NCBI GenBank assembly: GCA_964612185.1
Contig: CAZTCR010000047.1
Coordinates: forward strand, 1 to 21,248
Source: UBA1447 sp964612185
GTDB lineage: Bacteria > Bacillota > Clostridia > Oscillospirales > Acutalibacteraceae
DNA length: 21,248 bases
Direction: 5' to 3'
The position numbers and the translations under genes are program-made. Shown one piece after another: positions 16,249 to 21,248 of the stretch (positions are counted from its first letter, which is position 1; the number at the start of each line of letters is the position of its first letter). A model generated the notes under the pieces. That model made no database searches and was not told where the DNA came from. It saw only the letters and a program-made list of their open reading frames with translations.

Positions 16249-18165
16249 CTAAGCGTTGACGCAGGGTTTGCAATCGCCCTTTTCAACATAATTCGGTACC
16301 ACCTTTTTCAGCAGCCGCCGCGCGTTTTCGGTGTCTGTGGTACGCAGTTCATCCAAGGTGTTGAGCAGATCCTCCTCGCCGAAATTAATCGGCGATGTGA
16401 CAAATATCTTGTTGTTTGCGGTCATCTTCCTTCCATCCATCTCTTCATCGAGGGAAAGTTCCTCATACAGTTTTTCACCCGGTCGTAAACCGGTAAACTG
16501 AATGTCAATGTCCACATAGGGCGTGAAACCGGAAAGCCGGATCAGGTTTTCGGCAAGTGCGAGAATTTTTACCGGCTCCCCCATATCCAACACGAACACT
16601 TCTCCGCCTTGCGCAAGCCCGCCCGCCTGTACGACAAGCTGCGCGGCCTCCGGAATTGTCATAAAGTATCTCGTCATGGCAGCGTCCGTAACCGTGACAG
16701 GTCCGCCGCGCTCAATCTGCTCTTTAAAAATCGGGATGACACTTCCGTTGGAGCCCAAAACATTGCCGAACCGGACCGCGGCGAAACGGGTGCCTGTTGT
16801 ATGCATATCCATATACTGGATTATTTTTTCCGTCACCCTTTTGGTTGCCCCCATCACATTCGCGGGGTTGACAGCCTTGTCGGTCGAAAGAATAATAAAC
16901 TTCTTTACCCCGAAATCCATGGCGGTTTGAGCGGTATTCCAGGTGCCGAAAATATTGTTTTTGATAGCCTCGCAGGGACTTTCTTCCATCAGCGGAACAT
17001 GTTTGTGCGCAGCCGCATGAAAGACGACATCGGGGTGGAATTCCTGGAACACCTCGCGCAGCCTTCCGATATCTTGTACCGACCCGATGCGGATGGTTAT
17101 TTTCGGATTGTCTTTATATTCGTCATTTAGCTGATTTCTTAATGTAAAAGCGTTGTTTTCGTAATTGTCGAAAATTATTATTCTTTCCGGCTTATAAACA
17201 GCCGCCTGCCGGCACAGTTCGCTGCCGATGGAACCGCCGCCCCCTGTGACAAGAATGACTTGACCCTTCAGATATTCGCACACTTTATTATCCAGCTTCA
17301 CTTCCGGCCGCGCTAAAAGGTCTGTTATCTCAACATTTCTGATTCTTTTAACCGCGCTTTTTTCATCGGCCATTTCCAGTAAAGTGGGTGAAGTTTTGAG
17401 TTTGCAGCCGGTTGACATGGCGATTTTCAACACTTCCACCTGCCGTTCGGGCAAGACAGCAGGCATACATAGAATTATTTCGTCGATTTTGTACTGTTTG
17501 GCTAACTCCGGAATGTTTTCACAACCGCCCCGAACCGGTATTCCCCTGAGCCTTTTACCCTGCTTGTTGATATTGTCGTCTACCATCAGCACCGGTCGAC
17601 CTAACCGGTAACCATGAGCCTGAAGGTCCTCGGCAACAATCATACCCATCGAACCGGCACCCACAATCATCACTCTTATATCTCTTGTTTTAGTGCTGAA
17701 GTCTGCTGTCTTTTTTTCTCTGCGGGCTACACTTCTGTATGCCAGACGAACCCCGCCGATAAGCGTAAGGATAATCAGCGTAGCGTTCACATATATAGTT
17801 CCGGGTGAATTGAAAACGCCCGGCATATCAAAATAGTTACCGATCTTTTCGATCCCAACGCTCAGAATTCCGCCCATTAATGCCGCAAGCACACACTGAA
17901 ATAACTCATATACACCGGCGTATTGCCAAATACTGTCATAGATACCGAATATCTTAAAAACGATTAAATATGCAATTGTAATGAGCGCTAATTGGATAAT
18001 CCTGTTTGATAGAATGGTAAACATACCAACAAAAATTGAAGAGTAATTAGACGGATAAAACATGTAATTTGCCAGAATGTATGCGATGTTGACTGCGAAC
18101 GCGTCCAGAACGAACAACAGCAGTTTTTTTGTGAAGATATTCCATGCTTGTTCTGATTTTTTCAA
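16249..18165 (-). CDS. epsC: EpsC/CapD/PglF-type membrane UDP-GlcNAc 4,6-dehydratase
   Basis: 638 residues from the chosen start. N-terminal third: four to five membrane segments ending near residue 150. Then a first Rossmann-like domain (VMIVGAGSMGMIVAEDL) and the catalytic short-chain dehydrogenase domain: VILVTGGGGSIGSELCRQ (NAD-binding loop), FHAAAHKHVPLMEESPCEAI, and FIILSTDKAVNPANVMGATK carrying the active-site region where MGATK replaces the usual YxxxK, as in PglF/CapD-type 4,6-dehydratases. It converts UDP-GlcNAc to the 4-keto-6-deoxy sugar that the EpsN-type enzyme would aminate. TTG 18165 is chosen: GGGGGAAA lies about 8 nt upstream, while the first in-frame TTG (18180) has none. 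First gene of the operon, behind a strong promoter. Confidence 0.93.
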   Translation of the reverse strand: MKKSEQAWNIFTKKLLLFVLDAFAVNIAYILANYMFYPSNYSSIFVGMFTILSNRIIQLALITIAYLIVFKIFGIYDSIWQYAGVYELFQCVLAALMGGILSVGIEKIGNYFDMPGVFNSPGTIYVNATLIILTLIGGVRLAYRSVARREKKTADFSTKTRDIRVMIVGAGSMGMIVAEDLQAHGYRLGRPVLMVDDNINKQGKRLRGIPVRGGCENIPELAKQYKIDEIILCMPAVLPERQVEVLKIAMSTGCKLKTSPTLLEMADEKSAVKRIRNVEITDLLARPEVKLDNKVCEYLKGQVILVTGGGGSIGSELCRQAAVYKPERIIIFDNYENNAFTLRNQLNDEYKDNPKITIRIGSVQDIGRLREVFQEFHPDVVFHAAAHKHVPLMEESPCEAIKNNIFGTWNTAQTAMDFGVKKFIILSTDKAVNPANVMGATKRVTEKIIQYMDMHTTGTRFAAVRFGNVLGSNGSVIPIFKEQIERGGPVTVTDAAMTRYFMTIPEAAQLVVQAGGLAQGGEVFVLDMGEPVKILALAENLIRLSGFTPYVDIDIQFTGLRPGEKLYEELSLDEEMDGRKMTANNKIFVTSPINFGEEDLLNTLDELRTTDTENARRLLKKVVPNYVEKGDCKPCVNA

Positions 18166-18170
18166 GCCCG

Positions 18171-18178
18171 TTTCCCCC
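18171..18178 (-). promoter_or_regulatory. Ribosome-binding site that decides the epsC start
   Basis: GGGGGAAA on the minus strand lies about 8 nt before TTG 18165. The alternative in-frame TTG at 18180 would overlap this site and has only A/T-rich sequence in front. Confidence 0.6.
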
Positions 18179-18196
18179 AAAAAGATTATATATATT

Positions 18197-18225
18197 AATA
18201 TATAATAAATCTATGTTTATGTCAA
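18197..18225 (-). promoter_or_regulatory. Main sigma-A-type promoter of the EPS operon
   Basis: On the minus strand: a perfect -35 TTGACA (18220-18225), 17-bp spacer, and -10 TATATT (18197-18202), in very A/T-rich DNA. The predicted start near 18190 gives a short leader of about 25 nt. That leaves no room for a riboswitch or an EAR-type antiterminator RNA between promoter and first gene. Confidence 0.8.
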
Positions 18226-18236
18226 ATTCTTGTGTG

Positions 18237-18254
18237 GGTAACTTTACAGGTAAC
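18237..18254 (-). promoter_or_regulatory. Candidate activator site: tandem GGTAAC repeats upstream of the EPS promoter
   Basis: Two direct repeats GGTAAC (18237-18242 and 18249-18254, plus-strand reading) are 12 bp apart start to start, beginning 12 bp upstream of the -35. Within them is the dyad TTAC-AG-GTAA (18244-18253). AraC-family proteins often bind direct repeats just upstream of -35, and an AraC-type gene ends 5 bp away. Binding itself is inference. Confidence 0.45.
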
Positions 18255-18258
18255 ATAT

Positions 18259-19026
18259 CTATAAGTCTTTCGTGTTTGCGCAGGAACTGCCGCTGCTTGT
18301 TTTAAACTGCTTTGGCGTTAATCCCGTGTGCTTTTTAAATATTTTGCTGAAATGACTCTGGTCGTAATATCCGAGTTCTGTCCATATGTCGGCAATCGAA
18401 CAATTATCATCCGCCAGTAGTTTCTTTGCCGCTTCCGTTTTTTCCGATTGGATATAATCCGTGATACATTTACCGGTTTGCCGTTTAAAACTGCTGTTGA
18501 GATAACTCGCGTTGAGCCCCAGGTTTTTCGCGACTTCCCCGACCGTTATACGCTCACGGAGATGGTCGGCGACATATTTCTTCACTTTTTCAGCCGACAC
18601 CGTAAGCACTCTTTCAGCGTGCTGATGAACTTTTGCGGTCAGTTCAAGCAATAGTTTGATGGTCAGCGCATTCACTTTCTCGGCCGTTTGGCTGTCATCA
18701 CACAGTTTTGAGTAGCGCTCCCACAGCTCATTGACGGAATTATCTTCCAGCCCTGCATTGACAGCTCTTTCAGATGCCAGCGCGCACAGGGCGATAAACC
18801 GATTTTTGCGGCTGCGCAGCGGTATGACGACTTCACTGTTCGCGCCGACAAAGACATATGCTTTAATAACTCTGCTTACTGCGTTAATATCACCTTTTGA
18901 CACACAGTCCAGTGCCGCGCGCTGCAGGGCGCGTATAAAAAATCCTGCTTCGCCAACGCTTCCGGCAAGCTCCGCTTCTGTTTTCTCGTTATAGTTCATC
19001 TGCGCGGATTTGTTTTTTTCGACCAA
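18259..19026 (-). CDS. AraC-family transcriptional regulator
   Basis: 255 residues from the chosen start. The C-terminal ~100 residues hold two helix-turn-helix units: ERITVGEVAKNLGLNASYLN then SSFKRQTGKCITDYI, and CSIADIWTELGYYDQSHFSK then IFKKHTGLTPKQFK, the AraC signature. The N-terminal ~140 residues are helical, with a VIPLRSRKNRFIALCALASE block as seen in some Gram-positive AraC proteins; no classic sugar-binding cupin is evident, so the signal is unknown. TTG 19026 is preferred to ATG 19044 and ATG 19080: the promoter -10 ends at 19048, and AGGCGGTGAT precedes TTG 19026. It lies directly upstream of the EPS operon, same strand, with no terminator between, so it probably controls that operon; readthrough is possible. 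Confidence 0.9.
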   Translation of the reverse strand: MVEKNKSAQMNYNEKTEAELAGSVGEAGFFIRALQRAALDCVSKGDINAVSRVIKAYVFVGANSEVVIPLRSRKNRFIALCALASERAVNAGLEDNSVNELWERYSKLCDDSQTAEKVNALTIKLLLELTAKVHQHAERVLTVSAEKVKKYVADHLRERITVGEVAKNLGLNASYLNSSFKRQTGKCITDYIQSEKTEAAKKLLADDNCSIADIWTELGYYDQSHFSKIFKKHTGLTPKQFKTSSGSSCANTKDL

Positions 19027-19029
19027 TTT

Positions 19030-19039
19030 ATCACCGCCT
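19030..19039 (-). promoter_or_regulatory. Ribosome-binding site that decides the AraC-gene start
   Basis: AGGCGGTGAT on the minus strand lies just before TTG 19026 and just downstream of the predicted transcription start near 19041. A transcript starting there would lack the upstream ATG codons at 19044 and 19080. Confidence 0.6.
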
Positions 19040-19047
19040 GCCATTAA

Positions 19048-19075
19048 ATTATACCAAAAAACATAATTTATACAA
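19048..19075 (-). promoter_or_regulatory. Promoter of the AraC-family gene
   Basis: On the minus strand: -35 TTGTAT (19070-19075), 16-bp spacer, perfect -10 TATAAT (19048-19053). It is back to back with the plus-strand promoter of the small-protein gene at 19155, so regulators bound here could affect both. A matching arrangement with identical spacing recurs at 20535-20562. Confidence 0.7.
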
Positions 19076-19102
19076 GACAAAATGATAATTGTGTGCTATT
19101 AT
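19074..19102 (+). promoter_or_regulatory. Promoter of small-protein gene copy 1
   Basis: -10 TATTAT (19097-19102) with AAGACA (about 19074-19079) 17 bp upstream as a four-of-six -35. It overlaps the -35 of the divergent AraC-gene promoter. The predicted start near 19109 coincides with the first base of the dyad at 19109-19126. Confidence 0.5.
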
Positions 19103-19108
19103 GTTCAA

Positions 19109-19126
19109 GTTGTAAGATATTTCAAC
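19109..19126 (+). promoter_or_regulatory. Imperfect dyad at the predicted start of small-protein mRNA 1
   Basis: GTTGtAAGATATTtCAAC: arms GTTG/CAAC and AA/TT with one symmetric mismatch. A cleaner version stands at the same place before copy 2 (20594-20610). It could be an operator over the start site or a 5' mRNA stem-loop. Confidence 0.45.
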
Positions 19127-19154
19127 AAATATATGATTAAAAGGAGTAATTGCT

Positions 19155-19466
19155 ATGATCGGTCTTGGCAAATGGGTGTGTCATGTTGACACCATGTTTT
19201 TCAGAGGGGACGCGCACCTGCATTTGTTCGATAACAATGGGGAATACGGTTTTGAACTCTCTCTTCCGGATATGAGCATTCCCGAAATCGTCATCAAAAA
19301 TGTAACCGAAGACGGCAACACACTCAACGCGATAGCGAATGTTGACCTGTTGCCCGGCAAAGACATTGATGTCACTTTAACCTTCGACGGGGACACTTTT
19401 GAAGGCCTGCTTAAGGTTCCGTTTATCGGCAAAATTAAGTTAAAAGACGGCAAAAGAGAAGTTTAA
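19155..19466 (+). CDS. Small beta-rich protein of unknown function, copy 1
   Basis: 103 residues, not recognised. No signal peptide, membrane segment or cysteine pair, so probably cytoplasmic. The sequence alternates hydrophobic and polar residues with many Gly/Asp/Asn turns (for example VDTMFFRGDAHLHLFDNNGE, ANVDLLPGKDIDV, TFDGDTFEGLLKVPFIGKIK), suggesting a compact beta-barrel or sandwich, perhaps ligand-binding; that is inference. ATG 19155 has AAGGAG 8 nt upstream. About 70% identical to the 103-residue protein at 20637-20948 (73 of 103 positions by hand count), with identical first seven residues MIGLGKW and near-identical ends. It is transcribed divergently from the AraC gene and ended by a strong terminator. 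Confidence 0.85.
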   Translation: MIGLGKWVCHVDTMFFRGDAHLHLFDNNGEYGFELSLPDMSIPEIVIKNVTEDGNTLNAIANVDLLPGKDIDVTLTFDGDTFEGLLKVPFIGKIKLKDGKREV

Positions 19467-19483
19467 TCTTCCAAAATCCACGC

Positions 19484-19518
19484 AAGGAGCGACGGTTTTT
19501 ATCCGCCGCTCCTTTTTT
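19484..19518 (+). terminator. Rho-independent terminator after small-protein copy 1
   Basis: A stem GGAGCGaCGG (19486-19495) pairs with CCGcCGCTCC (19503-19512): nine pairs with one A/C mismatch around a T-rich 7-nt loop, followed by TTTTTT (19513-19518). It separates copy 1 from the GH16 promoter that starts 13 bp later. Confidence 0.88.
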
Positions 19519-19530
19519 GTTCGTAATCGG

Positions 19531-19559
19531 TAGACAGTTCAGCAAATACTTTGTATAAT
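19531..19559 (+). promoter_or_regulatory. Promoter of the GH16 gene
   Basis: -35 TAGACA (19531-19536), 17-bp spacer, perfect -10 TATAAT (19554-19559). The ribosome site CGGAGG follows at about 19572-19577. The same hexamers and spacing recur at 21216-21244. Confidence 0.8.
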
Positions 19560-19585
19560 GAAAAAAACGAACGGAGGAACCAACC

Positions 19586-20494
19586 ATGGCCTTTCTTGAA
19601 AAATATCTCGTTTTCCGCGAAATCAGGTTTGTACAAAGAATTATCGCCGCGGTTCTGATCATCGCAGAGGTTCTCGGAGCGCTGCTGTTCTCCTATCCGC
19701 TCACGCCGCGCGGGCAAAAGATTGATCTGGGTGCCTGGGAGATTGTTTGGGCGGATGAGTTCGACGGAGATCAACTTGACCCCGCTAAATGGCGGGCTGC
19801 CGGTGACGGTATGCGCCGTGGCGGCTACTGGGACGCGAACAACGCGATTGTTAAAGACGGTTACCTTTACCTGCGCACAGATTACCAGGAAAATGGCCGT
19901 TTCGGCCCGGGTTGGTACAGCGGGGCTATTCAAACTGAGGGGCGTTATGACAAGGTTTTCGGTTACTTTGAGTGCCGGGCGATTTGCCCCGGCGCAGCCG
20001 GGCTTTGGGGCGCGTTTTGGACTTTTTCGCACGGCGTTGGCAAAATTGATGGCAGCGGGGCAGACGGTTCAGAAATCGATATCATGGAATCACCCTTTTA
20101 CGCGCATCCAAAAAAGAAAATGCGCAACAGTGTGACAAACGCCATTCATTTTGATGGGTACGGTCGCGAGCATCAGTCTGTCCTTTTAGGCGCTTTTAAT
20201 GCCGTTAATCCCTACACGGAGTTTAACACTTACGGACTTGAGTGGAACGAGGATGAATGCATCTTTTACATCAATGGCGTTGAAACCGATCGGGTAGGCG
20301 GCAAATATGTCTCCCAGGTGAAAGAATGGCTGCTTTTAACCGTTGAGGTTGGCGGCAGCAAAGGCGTGCCCGGCGCAAATGAGGCTGGTGTGGTCGAAAT
20401 CGGCGGCAACGGTATTATTACCGACAATCCCGGGGTTTCTTTCCCCGTTGATATGGTCGTTGACTATGTCCGGGTATATGACAGGCGCGGCTGA
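19586..20494 (+). CDS. Membrane-anchored GH16 family glycoside hydrolase (beta-glucanase-like)
   Basis: 302 residues: short basic N-terminus, one TM segment at about 17-37 without a clear cleavage site, then an extracytoplasmic GH16 beta-jelly roll. Seen: WEIVWADEFDGDQLDPAKWR at 51-70 (family opening), YSGAIQTEGRYDKVFGYFEC at 111-130, GLWGAFWTFS at 139-148, GSEIDIMESP at 161-170 with the EXDXXE catalytic pair (E163 nucleophile, E168 acid/base), EWNEDECIFYINGVE near 229-243, and VDYVRVYDRRG at the end. GH16 enzymes cut beta-1,3 or beta-1,3/1,4 glucans and some galactans. It may trim the cell's own EPS or attack outside glucans; sequence does not decide. ATG 19586 has GGAGG 8 nt upstream. It lies between two paralogous small-protein genes. 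Confidence 0.93.
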   Translation: MAFLEKYLVFREIRFVQRIIAAVLIIAEVLGALLFSYPLTPRGQKIDLGAWEIVWADEFDGDQLDPAKWRAAGDGMRRGGYWDANNAIVKDGYLYLRTDYQENGRFGPGWYSGAIQTEGRYDKVFGYFECRAICPGAAGLWGAFWTFSHGVGKIDGSGADGSEIDIMESPFYAHPKKKMRNSVTNAIHFDGYGREHQSVLLGAFNAVNPYTEFNTYGLEWNEDECIFYINGVETDRVGGKYVSQVKEWLLLTVEVGGSKGVPGANEAGVVEIGGNGIITDNPGVSFPVDMVVDYVRVYDRRG

Positions 20495-20534
20495 TTTCCC
20501 GCTCTGCTTTCCAAACGCCATATTTTTTCTGCAA

Positions 20535-20562
20535 ATCATACAAAAACCGATAATTCGTACAA
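20535..20562 (-). promoter_or_regulatory. Possible duplicated minus-strand promoter reading into GH16
   Basis: On the minus strand: TTGTAC (20557-20562), 16-bp spacer, TATGAT (20535-20540). Spacing and position match the AraC-gene promoter at 19048-19075, and 11 of 16 spacer bases agree without gaps. No minus-strand gene follows; it would make RNA antisense to GH16. It may be a remnant. Confidence 0.35.
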
Positions 20563-20582
20563 TACAAAGCATTTCATTGTGA

Positions 20583-20588
20583 TAAAAT
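20583..20588 (+). promoter_or_regulatory. Likely -10 of small-protein gene copy 2
   Basis: TAAAAT lies 6 bp before the dyad at 20594, as TATTAT does in copy 1. The -35 region (CAATAC) is weak, so this promoter may need an activator. Confidence 0.4.
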
Positions 20589-20593
20589 AGCGA

Positions 20594-20610
20594 TGTTGAA
20601 GCATTCAACA
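20594..20610 (+). promoter_or_regulatory. Perfect dyad at the predicted start of small-protein mRNA 2
   Basis: TGTTGAA-GCA-TTCAACA: 7-bp perfect arms around a 3-bp centre, about 12 bp before AAGGAG. The copy 1 leader has a related dyad at the same location, so this is the best conserved non-coding signal in the region. Operator or 5' hairpin; sequence alone does not tell. Confidence 0.6.
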
Positions 20611-20636
20611 ACTATTATTAAAAGGAGATATTTATT

Positions 20637-20948
20637 ATGATCGGTCTTGGCAAATGGTCTGTCCGTGTGGACACGATGTTCTTCAGGGGCGAAGCATTCT
20701 TCACCATTTTTGATGACAATGGCAAATATGGCTGGTCCCTTGAGGTACCCGGCGAATCCATCCCCGATATTGAGATCAAGGATGTTCAGGAAGACGGCAA
20801 CACCTTAACGGCTGTCGCGAATGTGGACCTGCTCCCGGGCAAAGACATTGACATCACCGCAACCTTTGACGGTGACACCGTTGAAGGCTTGATTAAAATT
20901 CCGTTCATCGGTAAAATCAAACTTAAAGACGGCAAAAAAGTTATGTAA
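20637..20948 (+). CDS. Small beta-rich protein of unknown function, copy 2
   Basis: 103 residues, the paralogue of 19155-19466 and of the same length. Identity is highest in MIGLGKW, VDTMFFRG, EDGNTL, ANVDLLPGKDID, TFDGDT and PFIGKIKLKDGK; differences cluster in residues 8-35, which may be the variable or ligand-facing part. No signal peptide or membrane segment. ATG 20637 has AAGGAG 9 nt upstream. No intrinsic terminator with a T-run follows; a bulged hairpin lies at 20953-20976 and then an IS remnant. Function unknown. Confidence 0.85.
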   Translation: MIGLGKWSVRVDTMFFRGEAFFTIFDDNGKYGWSLEVPGESIPDIEIKDVQEDGNTLTAVANVDLLPGKDIDITATFDGDTVEGLIKIPFIGKIKLKDGKKVM

Positions 20949-20952
20949 TCCC

Positions 20953-20976
20953 ACTCAATCGAGTTACGATTTGAGT
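20953..20976. repeat. Bulged stem-loop between small-protein copy 2 and the IS remnant
   Basis: ACTCAATCG (20953-20961) pairs with CGATTTGAGT (20967-20976) around AGTTA, with one bulged base. No T-run follows in either direction. It may act as a weak 3' end for the small-protein mRNA or belong to the IS end. Confidence 0.45.
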
Positions 20977-20981
20977 CAAGA

Positions 20982-21141
20982 CCACCAGCTCAGCTGGTGG
21001 CTTGCACCGCCCCTATAAGGGGCTCATCCCAGCTTGCACCTAAAGGTGCTCTGAATAGTTTGCCAACCGCTCCTCATTTTCGCGCTACCGCTAAAGCGGT
21101 TTACTTCTTGCTTTTGTTTACCGGCTCACCCGTAAACGGGT
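20982..21141. repeat. Cluster of five short perfect stem-loops
   Basis: Positions: 20982-21000 (8-bp arms), 21009-21023 (GCCCCT-ATA-AGGGGC), 21036-21049 (GCACCT-AA-AGGTGC), 21087-21100 (ACCGCT-AA-AGCGGT) and 21128-21141 (ACCCGT-AA-ACGGGT). Three share the plan of 6-bp arms around AA. The last lies inside the transposase remnant, the fourth directly abuts its stop codon. Confidence 0.75.
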
Positions 21142-21196
21142 CAATGTATTCTTTTAGTGTTATTTGGTCAGCTGTGAGGTCTTCTTGCAGCTGATA
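21101..21196 (-). pseudogene. C-terminal fragment of an IS200-type TnpA (HUH transposase)
   Basis: The minus-strand frame reads 31 residues, beginning YQLQEDLTADQITLKEYIDP and continuing FTGEPVNKSKK, then stop TAA. It resembles the C-terminal tail of IS200/IS605 TnpA proteins, which end in a pattern like Q..D...D.L..KEY.DPF.G. A TAG stop (21197-21199) closes the frame upstream, and the HUH and catalytic Tyr regions are absent, so it is non-functional. It was recognised from recalled family sequences, without a search. Confidence 0.6.
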
Positions 21197-21215
21197 CTAT
21201 TTAACGATAAACATA

Positions 21216-21244
21216 TAGACAATTCTTATTCGATATGATATAAT
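21216..21244 (+). promoter_or_regulatory. Outward plus-strand promoter at the right edge
   Basis: -35 TAGACA (21216-21221), 17-bp spacer, perfect -10 TATAAT (21239-21244). It reads off the right edge, so a plus-strand gene probably starts just beyond the window. It begins 17 bp past the transposase remnant and may belong to the next gene or to another IS part. Confidence 0.6.
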
Positions 21245-21248
21245 AATA

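Larger units (their letters stand above)
20977..21199 (-). mobile_element. Remnant of an IS200/IS605-family element (transposase 3' end plus right-end hairpins)
   Basis: This segment combines a TnpA C-terminal remnant (21101-21196, minus strand) with a downstream non-coding tail containing several perfect stem-loops, the outermost being CCACCAGC-TCA-GCTGGTGG (20982-21000). Subterminal hairpins recognised by a single-strand HUH transposase are the hallmark of IS200/IS605 ends. The 5' part of the transposase and the opposite end are missing in this window, so the element is decayed or a derived non-autonomous copy. Confidence 0.65.

Noticed and set aside
16609..17130. Plus-strand open frame of 173 codons opposite epsC
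   Set aside because: It is the complement of the conserved dehydratase domain; no supporting start signals.
18166..18258. EAR-type antiterminator RNA or riboswitch before epsC
   Set aside because: The predicted leader is only about 25 nt and A/T-rich; no room for a structured element.
19027..19080. Longer AraC protein starting at ATG 19080 or 19044
   Set aside because: Those codons lie within or just before the predicted transcription start set by TATAAT at 19048-19053; the ribosome site points to TTG 19026.
19499..20032. Minus-strand open frame of 177 codons opposite GH16
   Set aside because: Proline/arginine-rich, low-complexity reading of the complementary strand of a clear GH16 gene; no ribosome site or family resemblance.
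20480..20530. Possible terminator after GH16
   Set aside because: Only a 4-bp GCGG/CCGC pairing near the stop, and the TTTTTT at 20523-20528 is too far from it; not a credible intrinsic terminator.
20982..21141. CRISPR-like array
   Set aside because: The stem-loops differ in arm sequence and spacing is irregular; there are no identical repeats or cas genes.

Overview
The window looks like a clostridial (low to moderate G+C Firmicutes) chromosome. Promoters are sigma-A-like (TTGACA/TATAAT type), Shine-Dalgarno sites are strong and G-rich, several genes start with TTG, and the main locus resembles the Bacillus subtilis eps and streptococcal cps clusters. No rRNA, tRNA or CRISPR was seen.

Most of the window (about 1-18165, minus strand, read right to left) is one exopolysaccharide/capsule operon of 16 genes. 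In transcription order they are: an EpsC/PglF-type UDP-GlcNAc 4,6-dehydratase; an EpsL/PglC-type initiating phosphoglycosyltransferase; EpsD- and EpsF-like GT4 enzymes; a divergent GT-B-like protein; a GT2; an EpsG (Wzy-type) polymerase; a GT32; a GT4; two more GT2 enzymes; a polysaccharide pyruvyl transferase; a serine-acetyltransferase-like O-acetyltransferase; a membrane-anchored GH88/GH105-like protein; a CpsB tyrosine phosphatase; a fused Wzz/BY-kinase; and an EpsN/PglE-type aminotransferase cut by the left edge. The genes are tightly packed with many stop/start overlaps. Dehydratase, aminotransferase and EpsL together suggest a repeat unit primed with di-N-acetylbacillosamine or a related amino sugar, extended by up to eight glycosyltransferases, decorated with pyruvate and acetate, polymerised by EpsG, and controlled by the kinase/phosphatase pair. 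No flippase and no clear PglD acetyltransferase are in view; they may lie past the left edge.

A strong promoter with upstream direct repeats precedes the dehydratase gene, just downstream of a co-oriented AraC-family regulator (18259-19026). A second good promoter sits before the phosphatase gene, so the kinase/phosphatase/aminotransferase end can be expressed separately.

To the right, on the plus strand, lie two paralogous 103-residue proteins of unknown function (19155-19466 and 20637-20948, about 70% identical). They flank a membrane-anchored GH16 beta-glucanase-like enzyme (19586-20494) with its own promoter and an upstream terminator. Homology between the two small-protein units extends about 100 bp upstream. 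It includes a dyad near the predicted transcription start and a divergent minus-strand promoter: in copy 1 this serves the AraC gene, while in copy 2 it points into GH16.

The last 300 bases hold a decayed IS200/IS605 end: a 31-codon C-terminal TnpA remnant (minus strand), a run of short perfect stem-loops, and an outward plus-strand promoter at the edge.
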